From NCBI RefSeq assembly GCF_029227915.1, contig NC_079877.1:29353851-29413850 (forward strand): a stretch of 60,000 nucleotides of DNA, read 5' to 3'. Below are positions 1 through 14,200 of this stretch, one piece after another. The stretch comes from Hydractinia symbiolongicarpus (Eukaryota > Cnidaria > Hydrozoa > Anthoathecata > Hydractiniidae). Under the pieces are notes generated by a model. The model made no database searches and was not told where the DNA came from. It was given only the letters and a program-made list of their open reading frames with translations. The stretch's first letter is position 1; each line of letters begins with the position of its first letter. Position numbers and translations under genes: made by a program.

Positions 1-3000
1 ATCGTTGTAGGTACTGAAAGGCAAATACCATGTCCTGTTGGAACATACAACCCTAACAAAAATGGTGATACAGTGAATTCATGTCTCCCATGTACTGCGG
101 GTTATTACTGTGAAGACCAAACAGTAAATCCTACAAAAAAATGTTTGCCAGGATATTATTGTCCTACAAACATAACTTATGGTGTTTCTGCATTGCTCAT
201 TGGTTCCTATGGTGAAAAACAAGTTCCATGTCCCGCACAAACTTACAGTAATGTAAGTGGGACTAAAGACGTCAGTGAATGCAAACCATGTCCTATTGGA
301 TTTTATTGTCCAGAAGGAACAGATAATCCAAAGATATGCCCAAGAGGTTCTTACTGCCAAGATAATTCCGCTGTCCCAACACCTTGTCCTATTGGAACTT
401 ATGGAGCCAGTGAACAGCTGCATTATCGTGAGAATTGTACACTTTGTACAAGAGGATGGTTAGTATCTAAATTTTAGTTAATAAACACTATCACTCACCA
501 ATAAAAAATCATCATCTAAAGCACGGTTTTCATTAAAAGCTGTAATGTGTAGCAGTTCTTTGCAACTTGTAGAGATGCTATCTTTCTATGACTAGTTAAT
601 TCATGTCTTAAAAAATAACGCTTTTGGACTGACAAACAGTCAAGGGCATGTTTAATTTATTTTAAACACATAATCAATGACCCATAGAAAAACAAAAGTT
701 GATTATGCTTGAGTAGAATGTAAATCTAAATTTCTTTAGGTATTGTGATGCCCAAGGCTTGTCAACTCCAAGAGCTCAATGTGACCCTGGTTACATATGT
801 ATCTTAGGTGCATATACTAGTACACCCACAGATAACAAAACTGGTAATATTTGTCCTGCTGGAGGCTTCTGTACTGCTGGAAGTTATCAGTCAAAACCAT
901 GTCCACCTACGACATATTCTAATACTACAGGAGCTACAAATGACAAAGACTGTCGTGATTGTGACCCAGGTTACTATTGTATGAGTGCAAGAGGTCCAAG
1001 TCCTGATGGGCCTTGCAATCCAGGATATTATTGTCAAAAGGGTGCTCGTTTGCCAAATGAAACAGAAACAGATCCAGGTTTTTATGCTCCAAGGGGTTCC
1101 TCTGCACAACGACCTTGTCAAGTTGGAACGTTTCAACCTTATAGAGGTCAAGGCAGTTGTATGCCATGTACAGCTGGTCATTACTGTGATACAACTGAAA
1201 TGAACTACACAAAACCTTGCCAACCTGGCTACTACTGTCCCGAAGGTAGTGAGGTGCAACAGTTTTGCCCAGCAGGAACTTACAATAATTTCACAAGGCA
1301 AAATAGTTCTGATGATTGTACTGCATGTCCTCCTGGCAAATTTTGTGGAACAGCTTCTAGCAAACCATCAGGTAGGGAAAGCTATTGAATTTGTATCTTG
1401 AACACGTACATATAGTTCAAACGTAAGGTTAAAAATCGTATGCCTGATTATGGTGTGTAATTAGTGAAGTTAAAAAATGATAATAAAAATGCTAACCTTG
1501 TTCTTTTAAGACCAAGGTGTCACAGTGTATTCTTTTAGCATGTTATTGAGGATGGTTCCTAGGGTCAACAATTTAAATTCCTACACTTCTTTGCCCTCCA
1601 TAAATTGTTTATGATGTATGGATATATCTAAGAAAGTATATTGATTTTCTTAATAAAGTTTTTTTGGAGATAACTCCAATTAGAGTAGAATGGGATAAGG
1701 ATATTTAAGATGTTACAATACTACAATGAATAAAAAAAGATTTTTATTTAAATTACTAAAATAATAAAATAACATCTTAAAATAGATTTTTTTTTTTAAA
1801 TTTTATAAGCATTCCAAATGCAAGCACTAATTATTATGCAAGCGCAGGTTGTATGGATCACCTCTAATCACAAAAATTTATTCTGCAAAAACGCATACAC
1901 AGGCCTTCACAAAAATAATTTTTTTCCTAAAAAAAACTTTCTTGAAGGTATACCATCAATCCAGGTTAGATGATAGTAAGATAGAAGTTTTTGAATTAAT
2001 TTGTTTAAAACTTTTAATTTAAGACTTATTATTTGAAGCTCTATGATACAAGTTCAACAACTTTTTCACCTTGGATTCCCCTTAAATAGGCGCGCATACT
2101 TATAAAAGGGTGCAGTAAATCACAAAAATTCAGTATACCCTAATTTTTAATTTGTTGTATATACGCTAGAATTTTTCTGAGAAGATAATATGGTCTATCA
2201 TAGGTAATTGCCAAGCTGGTTTTATATGTTTTGGAAGAGCAGAATTTAAAAATCCAACCAAAGGTGTAACATGGGGTCGTGTTTGTTCTGCTGGGTTTTA
2301 TTGTCCTGAAGGTACTCAAGTGGAAATACCATGTCCTGAAGGAACATATCGGTGAGTGTAAATTATTGTTCTTAGAGTTATTTAACGCTGCATTACGTTT
2401 TATCAGAGCAATAAATTGGAAAGTTTAGCAAAATTATTTTCTGACATATTCACCACTTTGATGAAAAATAAGATAAACATGCTGCTTTTTTAAATTTTCG
2501 GTGGTTGGTTTCAAATAAAATCAAACCTTAAACCTTTAATTAAATTGAAAATGCTCTCAATTCTTCAGTATAAAACTGTCCTCTTTCTCCATGTGTATTA
2601 ATCTTTAATAAATATGGTAGCAGGCAACAAGCTAGTGTGCCTTCAATGTATTATACCTCTAAATGAAATTGTATTAAAAAAAAGAAATTATTGTTCACCA
2701 ATCAACTCTTCAGTATTTTGATTTATTGTCTAACTCTGTGTGACTGAACTGTTAATCAACAAAACATATCAAATCTGTGGTTATTTAAAAAAAATTTTTT
2801 TAAAACAGAGGTGTCACTGGTGGAAAAGCGGAAACAGACTGCACCCAATGTGATGATGGCAAATATTGTCAAGGTCTTAATAACACAGCACCAAATGGAC
2901 TATGCTCAGAGGGTTACTTTTGTAAACGTGGAAACAAACAAGCAAAGCCTAACAACTCAACTGAAGGAGGTCTCTGTCCAGCTGGAAGAGTATGCCCAGA

Positions 3001-5210
3001 AGGCACATCAATTCCTGAACAATGCCCAAAAGGTGACACATTAAGTTATGCAGTTCTTTGATATTCTCAAATTTACAAAATTTAAATTTTGGAAATAATA
3101 TTCAAGGATAATTTGCAAAAATTTTTTCTTTCAGGTGAGTACTCCAACGGTGCAGGTGCATCTAGCTGTCAAGTGTGTCCAGCAGGCTATGAATGCGTTA
3201 ATAGCCCAGCATATCCAACGCCTTGCCCAAGAGGCTACTATTGTCATGTTGGCAATGATATCAGATACCATGGAGATAAAAAACCATGCCCAGTAGGGAC
3301 ATATGGAAAAACAGATACATTGAAGTCAATAGATGAATGTTCAGACTGTCCACCAGGTAAGTTTTGTGACAGCGAAGGGCTGACGAATTATACTGGCTTG
3401 TGTGATGCTGGTTACTGGTGCTACTCTAAAGCAGAAGCATCTAGATCTCTTGTTGATAGCACAGGACTTTATGGTATTTGTCCAAAAGGAGGATATTATT
3501 GTCCACAAGGTTCAAGCACACCACTACCCTGTTCACCTGGTCGATACAGTAATGATAAAAGTCATTTAAAATCAAATGATGAGTGTGATCTTTGTCCAGC
3601 TGGGGAGTATTGTGCTTCTGGCAATCAATCAGCACCAACAGGTTTGTGTTCAGCTGGTTATTATTGTTTGAAAGGCTCTCCTGTTAAAGAACCAACAAAT
3701 GCTACATTTGGTGGGATATGTGGACCAGGAACCTTTTGTATTGCTGGTTCTAAATGGCCCACACCGTGTGCCGCAGGAACATTTAATAATATGTCTGCAC
3801 AAGAAAGCTGTAAGCCATGTCCCAAAGGTTTCTACTGCCCAGCTAATAGTACCATACCTATACCCTGTCCTGAAGGCTATTTTTGTGAGCCAGAAGCAAA
3901 ATCTGGGAATGCGAATGCATGTCCAGAGGGTACTTTTAGTAACTTACCAGAAAGATCCTCAAGGAGTGAGTGCATTGACTGCACACCTGGCTATTACTGT
4001 CATGGAGCAGGTAATGTTTTGTTTTTATATTTGTTAGCATCGCATTTTTGTTATATTAACATTCAAGATGGAGAATGCACCAAAATGTTATGTGAAATAA
4101 AATCTATTTTTAGGAAAAAGTAATGTAACTGGTGAATGTGATGCTGGATACTATTGTAAGAATGCATCTGTGTCCCCACGCCCTGTCATTTCATCACAGG
4201 GAGGAGTATGTCCTGAGGGTTCATATTGTCCTAAAAGATCTTCAAATCATATACTGTGTGATCCTGGAAAGTATTGTCCCACCCAAATGCTTTCATTGCC
4301 ATATAAGAACTGCTCAGCTGGATTTTATTGTTGGCTTGGTGCAAAATCCCCCCAACCTGATGATGACATAACTGGAAATCGCTGTCCGGAGGGAAGCTAT
4401 TGCCTTGCAGGCAGCCAAAATTTCACATTATGTCCACCTGGTACCTATTCAAATACAACAAACAATACTATGCTAAGTGACTGCCAGGATTGTCCAGCTG
4501 GTTATTATTGTGCTGGTTATGGAAATGCAAACCCTACTGATAAGTGCAATGCCAGATATTATTGTCCGGGAAAGCAGTCACGTCCTGATCCACCAAGTTA
4601 TGAATGTGGTGCAGGACATTTTTGTCCTCGTGGATCACCAAATGAGAAACCTTGTCCACCTGGTCAATACCAAGATCAAACAGGACAGTTGGATTGCAAG
4701 GTAGTTTTTTTTAAATATATACTGTATTATAAGTACAAACTCAAAATTATTCAAAGCCAATGCCATACTCTTTTAAATTAAGTAAATCAACTACTTAATG
4801 TAAAGTTGTCACAACTATAGCATAATTTATAGGTAAGTTTGTTGTCAGGTAACAATGCAAACAACCTTAGCTTTTTAAAACTTTGTTGTATACATACAAC
4901 ATCATGAATTGTTTCTCATTCCTGCTTATGTACAATGCAATATTTCCTAATTATGAAAGTATTTTTTGTTAGATATGTCCTGCTGGATTCTACTGTCCTC
5001 ATGGTGCCGTTACACACTACAACAGTACTTCTTGTCCTGCAGGAATGTACTGTCCAAATGGAACAGAGTTTGACGACCAGTATAAATGTCCTATGGGAAC
5101 GTTTAATAACAAAACACATTTAAAAAGTGCAGAAGAGTGTACACCATGTCCTGGTGGGTACTATTGTGATGAGTTAGGTCAAACAACATACCACAAAAAA
5201 TGTAGTGCAG
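1..5210 (+). CDS. Giant gene exons 1-7: ephrin-receptor-like cysteine-rich modules
   Basis: Exons: <1-458, 740-1371, 2204-2351, 2809-3032, 3135-4010, 4114-4700, 4973-5210. The translation is a run of modules of roughly 50 residues built on C-P-x-G-x-Y-C, then P-C-P-x-G-T-Y, then C-x2-C. This is the pattern of the ephrin-receptor-like/GCC2-GCC3 family, extracellular disulphide-bonded domains. NxS/T sequons recur, often as NGS, NGT or NNT. Most introns here split a glycine codon in phase 1. Exon 1 ends in phase 2, exon 3 in phase 2 and exon 6 in phase 0, and each is matched by its downstream acceptor. Because base 1 falls inside a module, more modules probably lie upstream. No enzyme motif is visible. 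Confidence 0.85.
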
Positions 5211-8200
5211 GTAAGATTAATGGAAATTTTACATTGCTTAATTGTTGAGAGAACTACAATGAAATCCTGAGTTTGAAAATTATTGTCTCTAACTTCTATT
5301 AGATGTTGATATTTCATACAGACATACAATAATTTTGCTTTGTTGTATATAAATGATTTACAATATAACATATAACTAGTCAGTAAGGCCTGTGGAAAAA
5401 TCCGCTTTATGAGAACAATGGTAAAGAGAACTATAATAGAGAACTATTTAATGATGTCTGCCAAGGTTATTACAATTTTTTTTATTGGAAATTTATTTAG
5501 GCATTGCCTGTATTGTGCAGAGCTCGAAACACTAATGAAAAAAATGTAGAGGATCATGCGTTTTTCACAAACGATTTAGGAGATTCAAAGGTTTAAAAAT
5601 TTTGCATGACGTCAGCAAATTTCCCTTTGAAGTGGAACACTGATAAAAAAAAGGTTTTTTAATGACTTCAGAAGCCCATCCATTCCAAAAGAAATTTGGG
5701 GACCCAGGTTTTGAGAAACTTACCCAATTTAGTCCCAAAGTGTCCCTAGTTACCCACACGGTGGAAAATGACTAACATCACCACCTTATTTCCAAGTTAT
5801 ATGGCCTAAAGTTATATGTGCATTGCAATGACTCCATTAATTTAATATATCTTATATTAAATTAATGGAGTCATTGACGTTAAATTAGTGTTATTGACAT
5901 CGCAACGTTAAATTTGTTGATAAACATTTAAAGAAAAAACTTTTGCTAGATATCAGAATAAGATGTCTTTTAATTTAGAATACATGCAAATGAAAAATGC
6001 TAACTTGACAATTAACGAGAAGAACTTGGCTAAATTAGTCACCAAGCCTACAGATTAAATTTAAAGTGTTTTTATGTTTTAATTTTTTTCGTTCTTCAGG
6101 TTATTACTGCAGGAGTGGTGCAACTGTATCTACTCCTGAAATAATTATACCAATGGGTGTCTCAACAGTTGCAAATCTTACCAATTGTACCTGTCCAGAA
6201 TGTATGTGTTCTGTGGGTGCTTTTAACAAATCAAACGCAGGACCCTGCCCAAAAGGCTTTTATTGTGTGGAGGGAACAGATGAGCCAGAACCTTGTCCCC
6301 TTGGTACTTTTAATAACATTACTAAACGACAATCAAAGGAACATTGTTATAATTGTACTCAAGGAATGTACTGTGGTGAATTAAACATGACTAAACCAAG
6401 TGGGTTATGTTGGCCAGGATATTATTGTCCGATTGGTTCATCATTAGCCAATGAAATTCCATGCCCAGAAGGAAAGTATTGTGAGGAAGGATCTTTCAAC
6501 CCTGTATTTTGTCCAAATGGAACTTTTCGAAACCAAACAGAGGGAAAGAATGTATCAGATTGTTGGTTATGTACAGGTGGAATGTATTGCGAAGGAAATG
6601 GCCTGAAGGTTCCGACTGGGAATTGTGCACCTAGGTAATATTTTTGATGCATTTTAGAGCATGTTAATATATTTTGTTCTTGTAGGCTTTATTAAGTTTA
6701 AATGCATGGGTAAGAAAGTTTAATGGGGGACAAGACAACCACATTGTTACATTGTAACAAAGCATTGTAACAAAGCATCACACAGTGGTGGTTTGTTACT
6801 ATGAAAATTAGTACAAGGAAAAATGCTTAGCTTGAATTGTTGCTTTTAACTTCTCTACATTGCTGCATTATTAAATTGCCTTTAAAATTATTTCAATTTA
6901 TTAAAATAATTTCCGATATATTTTTGTTGATAGATATTACTGCCCACCTGGCCAGTCAGTAAGAGAACCTCCAGAATATCTTTGTAACAAGGGACACTTT
7001 TGTCCTGGTGGTACGGCTAACCAACTACCATGTCCAAGCAACAAAATGGCAAATTATGATGGTGCTGAAGAATGTGATTTATGTCCTGCAGGTTCTTACT
7101 GTTTGATATCTGGCGTGCCAGTTCCATGTGAAGCCGGCTTTTATTGCCCTGCTGGCACTGGTAGCGATTTAAAACCATGTCCACGTGGAACTTATGGACC
7201 TGAGCGTAGTTACAGTCAAATATCAGACTGCAAGCCCTGTCCAGCTGGGAAATATTGTTTTTATGAAAATTCTACAACGTATACTGGCTTGTGTGATCCT
7301 GGACATTGGTGTAGCTATGGAATCGATCGCCCTAAACCCATTGGTGTTAATATAACAGCATCAAGTAACTCTACTAATTCAAGTTGTTTCGATGGGCGGG
7401 AATCTGGTTATGGTGGTCGTTGTCCTGTGGGCCATTATTGTCCTGCTGGAACAGATTTTCCTATGCCATGCTCAAATGGATCTTATGCTTCTATCTCAGG
7501 ATTGGATGAGTGCTTTCCATGTATGGAAGGTTATTACTGTCCATTTACTAATATGACAGATTTTTATGCATACAAATGCCCAGAAGGACATTACTGTCCA
7601 AATGGTACAGTTATGGCAAGGCAATACCCTTGTCCCGTTGGGAAATATTCTGCCACGAAAGGGAATACAAAACCAGAGGATTGTCAATCTTGCCCACCAG
7701 GTCGATATTGTCCAAGAGAAGGTACTTATTATTATATATTACAGTTCAACAGTAACAGATTATTGTTGTAAGCATCACAAAAAGGACTTGTATATTCATA
7801 TTTTTGTGGTTTAGTAGTAGTTATATATAATATAAGGTTTGACTGACAATCTTTCGAGTTCACATTAGCGAATTCTGATATTTTGACACAAAATAATTTG
7901 AATTTGAATTAGAAAACCTGGCTGATTATATTTTCTAAATGAGCGATCGAAAAATATATAAATGAATTCATAATTAATCTTTGTAACCATGTTTTGTTTT
8001 TATGTGTATTTCGATCTTTACAGTACATTTTACTGATTTTTCTATGATGTTTTAGGAATGGGATATCCAAATGAAACTTGCAATGAAAGATATTTTTGCC
8101 GGAGAAATGCAAGAGTTGCTGATCCAAAACAAGGAAACGATGCTAATATATGTCCAGTTGGTCATTTTTGTCCAGCAGAAACTGGGGAGCCCCAGAGATG

Positions 8201-11200
8201 TCCTGCAGGGACATTTAACAATCAAACAGGTAAGTGTGTGCATTCTTATTAGAGTACTAGGTATGAATATAGATGCTGGATATAACTTACATTTACTTAA
8301 AAACAGGTAAAAGCACAGAGCAGGACTCCGAAACTCTCTAAGCAACTATCAGAAATCCCCAATTCGGACCTAGTTAGATTTTTTAGTAGCATAAAAAATT
8401 TCTAGATGACGTGAGAGAACTACATTTTATGATCACATTTTTTACAGGGCTTGCATCAAGCTCAGAATGTCAAAAGTGTACAGCTGGTCAATTCTGTAGT
8501 TCAGCTGGTTTAAACCAGACCTCTGGTCCATGCAGGGAAGGTTTTTATTGTCCACCAGGGTCACTATTGGAAACACAAATTGATTGCCCGGCAGGCTCTT
8601 ATTGTCCGCCAGGATCTTTTGAACCAAAGCTGTGTGAAGCTGGAACCTTTCAACCAAATTTAAACAGATGGTTAAAGAGTCAATGTCAAAATTGCACGGA
8701 AGGTTTGTTTCATTGTATTTTGTAATTGTTGAATTGTGCTAATTGTTTGAGGCTCTTCTGTCCATGTTTTTTTCTTCCACTTTTTTCACTTAAGATTATC
8801 AAAGTTAAGCAAGTAACCTTGATCTAGTAGGTGCAGATAACTTTATTGCTAACTTAAAATACTGCCGCGTTTGCAAAAGTCATGTAAATAATCTAAAGCT
8901 ATGGAATGCAAAGTGTGCTGATTTTATTTATGCCTTTTGTGTCAAATCATTTTTTACTTAAACTTTCACTAAACGTCTATCAAGATAGCAGTACAGCAAT
9001 AGTAATTAAACTTGTTCACTCACTTTTTGTCCATCTAAATCACTAAAAAAAATAATATAGTTATAATAAATAGACTTTATTATTGTTATTAGGATTTTTT
9101 CTCACAATGCTACTAGTTAAATAATAACCCATAGAAATATTCACTTGTTTAAAGAAAGCCGTTATATGAGTTTATTTTGATGGCATTTCATCAATGATTT
9201 GTCCATATACATTTTTTTTTTTTCAATCTTTTAACTTTTCCATTGTGTTGACCTTTAAATGCTAATCAAAATAAGTCTGCTTGCTGATGTCATTACATGA
9301 TGGTAAAAAGGTAAATTTTCTTTTAGCATATAAGACTTAATAACGTTTGCCACACACTGTAATACAGAGCAAAATGTAAGAGATAGGAAACTAATCAGTG
9401 AGTGAGAAATTTCCATCATTTTTTAAGGCTTTTATTGTGAAACTTCTGGACTGGCTAACTATACAAATGCTTGTCAAGCTGGTGCTTATTGTCCGACTGG
9501 TAGTTCCGTTCCAGCACCTTTAACATGCTCATCTGGATTTCATTGTCCTGCTGGTAGCCATAAACCAAAACCTTGTACTTCAGGATTTTACACTAATGCA
9601 ACAGGTCAATCAATTTGTGATGTTTGCCCAGCTGGATTTTACTGTGTGCCTTTGATATGGAGAGAAAATATGTTTGCTAATGAATCTATTGGTTATAAAA
9701 AGTGTCCGCATGGTCATTACTGCCCACAACAAACAGGATCCAATTGGAAACCATGCCCTGCGGGTACTTTTTCCAATCAGTCTGGTCTCCATGAGGTGGC
9801 TCAGTGTGTTGCATGTCCTGGGGGGCAATTTTGTGCTGGTGATATTTTAACTCGTCCAAGTGGAGAGTGCAGTGCTGGATATTATTGTACTATAGGTAAA
9901 GTATATTCTGTTAACAAAGGTTTATTAAAAATCTCTATTGGTGTAAGAAGGAGAGAAAAACAATGTCTACAATTTGACATTATTAATTAGTTAGAAGTTT
10001 GATTTATTGCGACTGATCAACTTTTGTTAGGTGCCGATATAAATATAGAATTAAATATGTGTCATTGTTTACTTTTTTTAAGGCGTATCGTTAAAAACAC
10101 CGTTTGTTGACTCGTACAATTCAACTAACGACACATGCAGATATGGTCTACTGCTTGGAAGTACATTCAAAGGGATTGGAGATGTTTGTCCTAAAGGTCA
10201 TTTCTGTAAGGCAGGTGTTTCCAAACCTACACCATGTCCTGCTGGCTTATTTAACAATAAAACAGGGAGATCAACATGTGAAGTTTGTCCAGCTGGATAT
10301 TTCTGTCCCATTGGAACCGTGTCATACCATAACCTTACTTGTCCAAGTGGTTACTACTGTGAAAGAAATACAACTCACCAGTATCAGTGCCCATGTTACA
10401 ATGGCACTTTCAATAATCTTACCATGCAAAAAGATAGTTCTGCTTGTAAACTGTGTACTAAGGGTTACTATTGTGAAGGAGAAGGATTGACAAATCCAAC
10501 AGGAGTATGTGCAGCTGGTTGGTATTGCAATGAAGGGTCAGCTTCTAAAAAGCCATCTGTAAGAGGTGGCAGATGTAAACCAGGCTATTATTGTCCAAAT
10601 GGATCATATGCTCCAACTCCTTGTGATATAGGAACTTATTGCGATCAGTATGAACTTGAACGTCCTGCGGGATTGTGCTCACCTGGGTTCCATTGTGGAC
10701 ACAATTCAACAAGACCTGACCCACCTGAAGGTCGGTGTCAAGCAGGACGATATTGTCCAGAAGGAAATTTATCTCCTAGATTGTGTGATATTGGAACTTA
10801 TTTGGACACCATGGAAGCTCATAATAAATCTCAGTGTAAACCCTGCACAGCTGGACAATTTTGTAATGAAACTGGCCTACCAAATCCAGCTGGTTACTGT
10901 CTACCAGGATATTACTGCCCACCTGGCCAGTCTTCAGCAAGAGCATATTCCTGTGATAAGGGGTATTATTGTGTGGGTAAGAAAGGATTTCAGGAGCCTT
11001 GTGCTTCAGGATACTATCAAGATCAAATGGAGAAAACTGACTGTAAGCCATGTGTTAAACGATATTATTGTAATGCTACTTTTGGTCCAGTTGTCAACTA
11101 TACAAAAAATATTTGTCCTGAGGGTTATTACTGTCCTTCAAATACCGAGTTTGCTGAGCAATACCCATGTGATATAGGAACATTTAATAACATAACTGGT

Positions 11201-14200
11201 AGAGCAAATCAGAGTGAATGTAGTTTTTGCCTGGGTGGTTTTTATTGTGGTAGACCAGGGCTTACTTATCCAGATACTCCATGCGATGCTGGCTATTTTT
11301 GCAAATCTGGTGCAAAATCTGCAACGCCAATAGAAGGTAGTAATGCTAATGTTTGCCCTCTTGGCCATTATTGCCCAATACAGACAGCTGAGCCAAGGAA
11401 ATGCCCGCAAGGGTTCCTTGGTCAAGTAGAGAAATTAAAGTCATCAAGTGAGTGTGTGAAGTGCCCTTCTGGTAAATTCTGCGATCAACCTGGAATGGCT
11501 AATTACACTGGCCTTTGTCAGAAAGGTTTTTACTGTCCGAATGGCTCAATATCAGCCAAGCAAATCGTATGTCCGCCTGGGTCATATTGTCCTGAAGGGT
11601 GTGCAGAACCAAAACAATGTCCACCAAAGACCTTTTCAAATACTACCCAGTTACATGATGTGACGCAGTGCACAAGCTGTCTAGCAGGTTCTTACTGTAA
11701 GGAGTCAGGATTGACTGCTCCTTCTGGACTGTGCAAACAAGGTTTTTATTGCCCAAATGGAAGCGAAGTAGAAAATGCTGTTGAATGTCCCATTGGGGTT
11801 CAATGTCCGACAGGTTTGTAAAAAACAATCTTCTTTTTTATAAGAATTAGTCATTACCTAAATTTAATTTTCTGTTGTGTTTTTCTTAATAATAGGAAGT
11901 AAAACACCAAGGGAATGTCCTTCCGGTTTTTATACCAACACAACACGACAATCTTCATGTACACCATGCCCAGCTAGTTATTACTGTACTCCAGTAAATC
12001 TTACAAAATCAGGCCCATACAGTGGTTATAAGCCTTGTCCTCGTGGATTTTATTGTCCACTTCAAACTGGCCTAAATTGGAAGCCTTGCCCACCAGGTAC
12101 TTACAGCAATAAGACAGGTTTGGCAAACATAGAACAGTGTACAGATTGTGAGCCTGGGAAATATTGCGCACTCTACAATGCAACAAGTTACACTGGCATA
12201 TGTGCTGGTGGCCATTATTGTACCTCTGGCGTTGATCGTTTAAATCCAGTGGAGAATGAGACTATCACTGATGGAAATTGCACACGTTTAGGTCGTCACA
12301 AAGGTTAGTTTTAACTATTTATTTTACAAATGTGGATCTTAGAAATAGTATGTAAATGTATATAAATTGTACGATATGTTTCAGGTAAAGGTGGTTTATG
12401 CCCAGTGGGGAGTTACTGCCAAGAAGGAGTTTCTTTACCTGTTTTCTGCCCAGCTGGTAGTTATCAAGATAAACCTGGCCAAACTTTTTGTAATGATTGC
12501 CCACCTGGTTATTACTGTCTGGCAAACTCTACTGATTACGTCAGCACAGAATGCCCTGAAGGTAGCTATTGTCTTTTAAACACGACACGTCCATCAGAAT
12601 ATCAATGTTGGCCTGGAACGTACAACCAATTTAAAAAACAAACAAATAGCTCAGCTTGTTTGCCATGCTCGGGTGGTATGTATTGTCCTGGTTATGGAAA
12701 CATAATTTCTTATGCAAACTGTAGTGGCGGTTATTATTGTCCTAGTGGCGCCATGAATGCTACGACTTTTATATGTCCAATTGGTCATTTTTGTCCAAAT
12801 GGAAGTATAGAAGCAACACCGTGTACAAAGGGACATTACTGCGACAGACAAGGACTTATAAAACCGACTTTCAAATGTAAAGAAGGATTCTATTGTACTT
12901 TAAGAGCAAGTCAATATAACCCAACAGATAATATAACTGGCAATGAATGTCCAAAAGGAACGTATTGTCCACTGGGTTCGTCTAGTCCAAGTTTATGTCC
13001 TGTTGGTACATTCTTAAACACAACCAGAAATGTGTAAGTATCTTAAATGGTAAATGTAGAGATCCCATAAGGAAATATTTCAGGATTTGAACCTACTAAT
13101 TTTTTTGTTGAAGATAGGGTTTTAAGGTTTTTTAAGTGTTAGATGTTCCGTTCTGCTTTTTAATAGTTTAATATTTTTGTATCATTAATTTGAGTAAACA
13201 TTTAAATCAACACTTTTTTTTACTTTTTTTACTGGGAGTCTGCAATAAAACGCTGAGTGTTGTTCCTTAAACTAATCTTTATTTTTAAGCATCTGATTTA
13301 GTTTACAAAAGATTTGTTCAATGTATTGTTTGTTTAGCACCAAACTGTTTGAATTTACTTGTGCTCTTTAAACTTTTAACATTTTTTACAAAAAATAACA
13401 GGAACGAAACAAATTGTCAAGATTGCACGTCAGGCTGGTACTGTGGAAAAAATGGACTACATACTCCTACAGCTCCTTGTATGCAAGGATATTATTGTAC
13501 TGGTCGTGCTGAGAATAGCACACAGTTTCAGTGTAGTCCAGGTTATCGCTGCCCAACACAAAGTTCAAATCAAATACCTTGCGATGCCGGCACGTATCAA
13601 GACCAGCCTGGACAATGGGAATGCAAAGTTTGCCCTGCAGGTACAGAAAGCTGCTTTATTTTTTGCTGCTTTTCTTTCTTAATTTTTATATGATAAGAAG
13701 AACAAAGTTGATTTATTTATGGATGATGTTATTTGTTTTTAGGCTACTTTTGTAACAATACATTTGGACCAGTTGATAATTACAATCTGTTTGAATGCCC
13801 AAGAGGTTATTACTGTCCAAGCAACACTAAATATTCCACCCAGCACCCATGTCCACCAGGAACACATCAAAATCTAACGAAAAGAGTCTCACCATCTGAT
13901 TGTCTACCGTGTCCAGCAAAGTTTGCATGTGATGCCCTAGGAATTATTTACCCAACGAAGCTGTGTTCTGCTGGATATTTTTGCAAATATGGTTCAAATT
14001 CAACCACGCCTTCATTAGGTTCGAATGCAAATGAATGTCCTCCAGGAAGATACTGTAGAGAAGGTACCTTTTTATTAGCTTTTAGAAATGTTTTGTGAAA
14101 ACTGTTTGTATAAGGTAGTCATTGTTGATAATTTTGTTGTTTTATAATAAAGTAATAATTTTTGTGATGACAAAACACTAAATTATGACAAATTTCATAT

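Noticed and set aside
79-423. Minus-strand open frames opposite the cysteine-rich exons (here and elsewhere to 19.1 kb)
   Set aside because: They mirror the repeated TGT/CCA/GGA codons of the plus-strand modules and have no independent signal.
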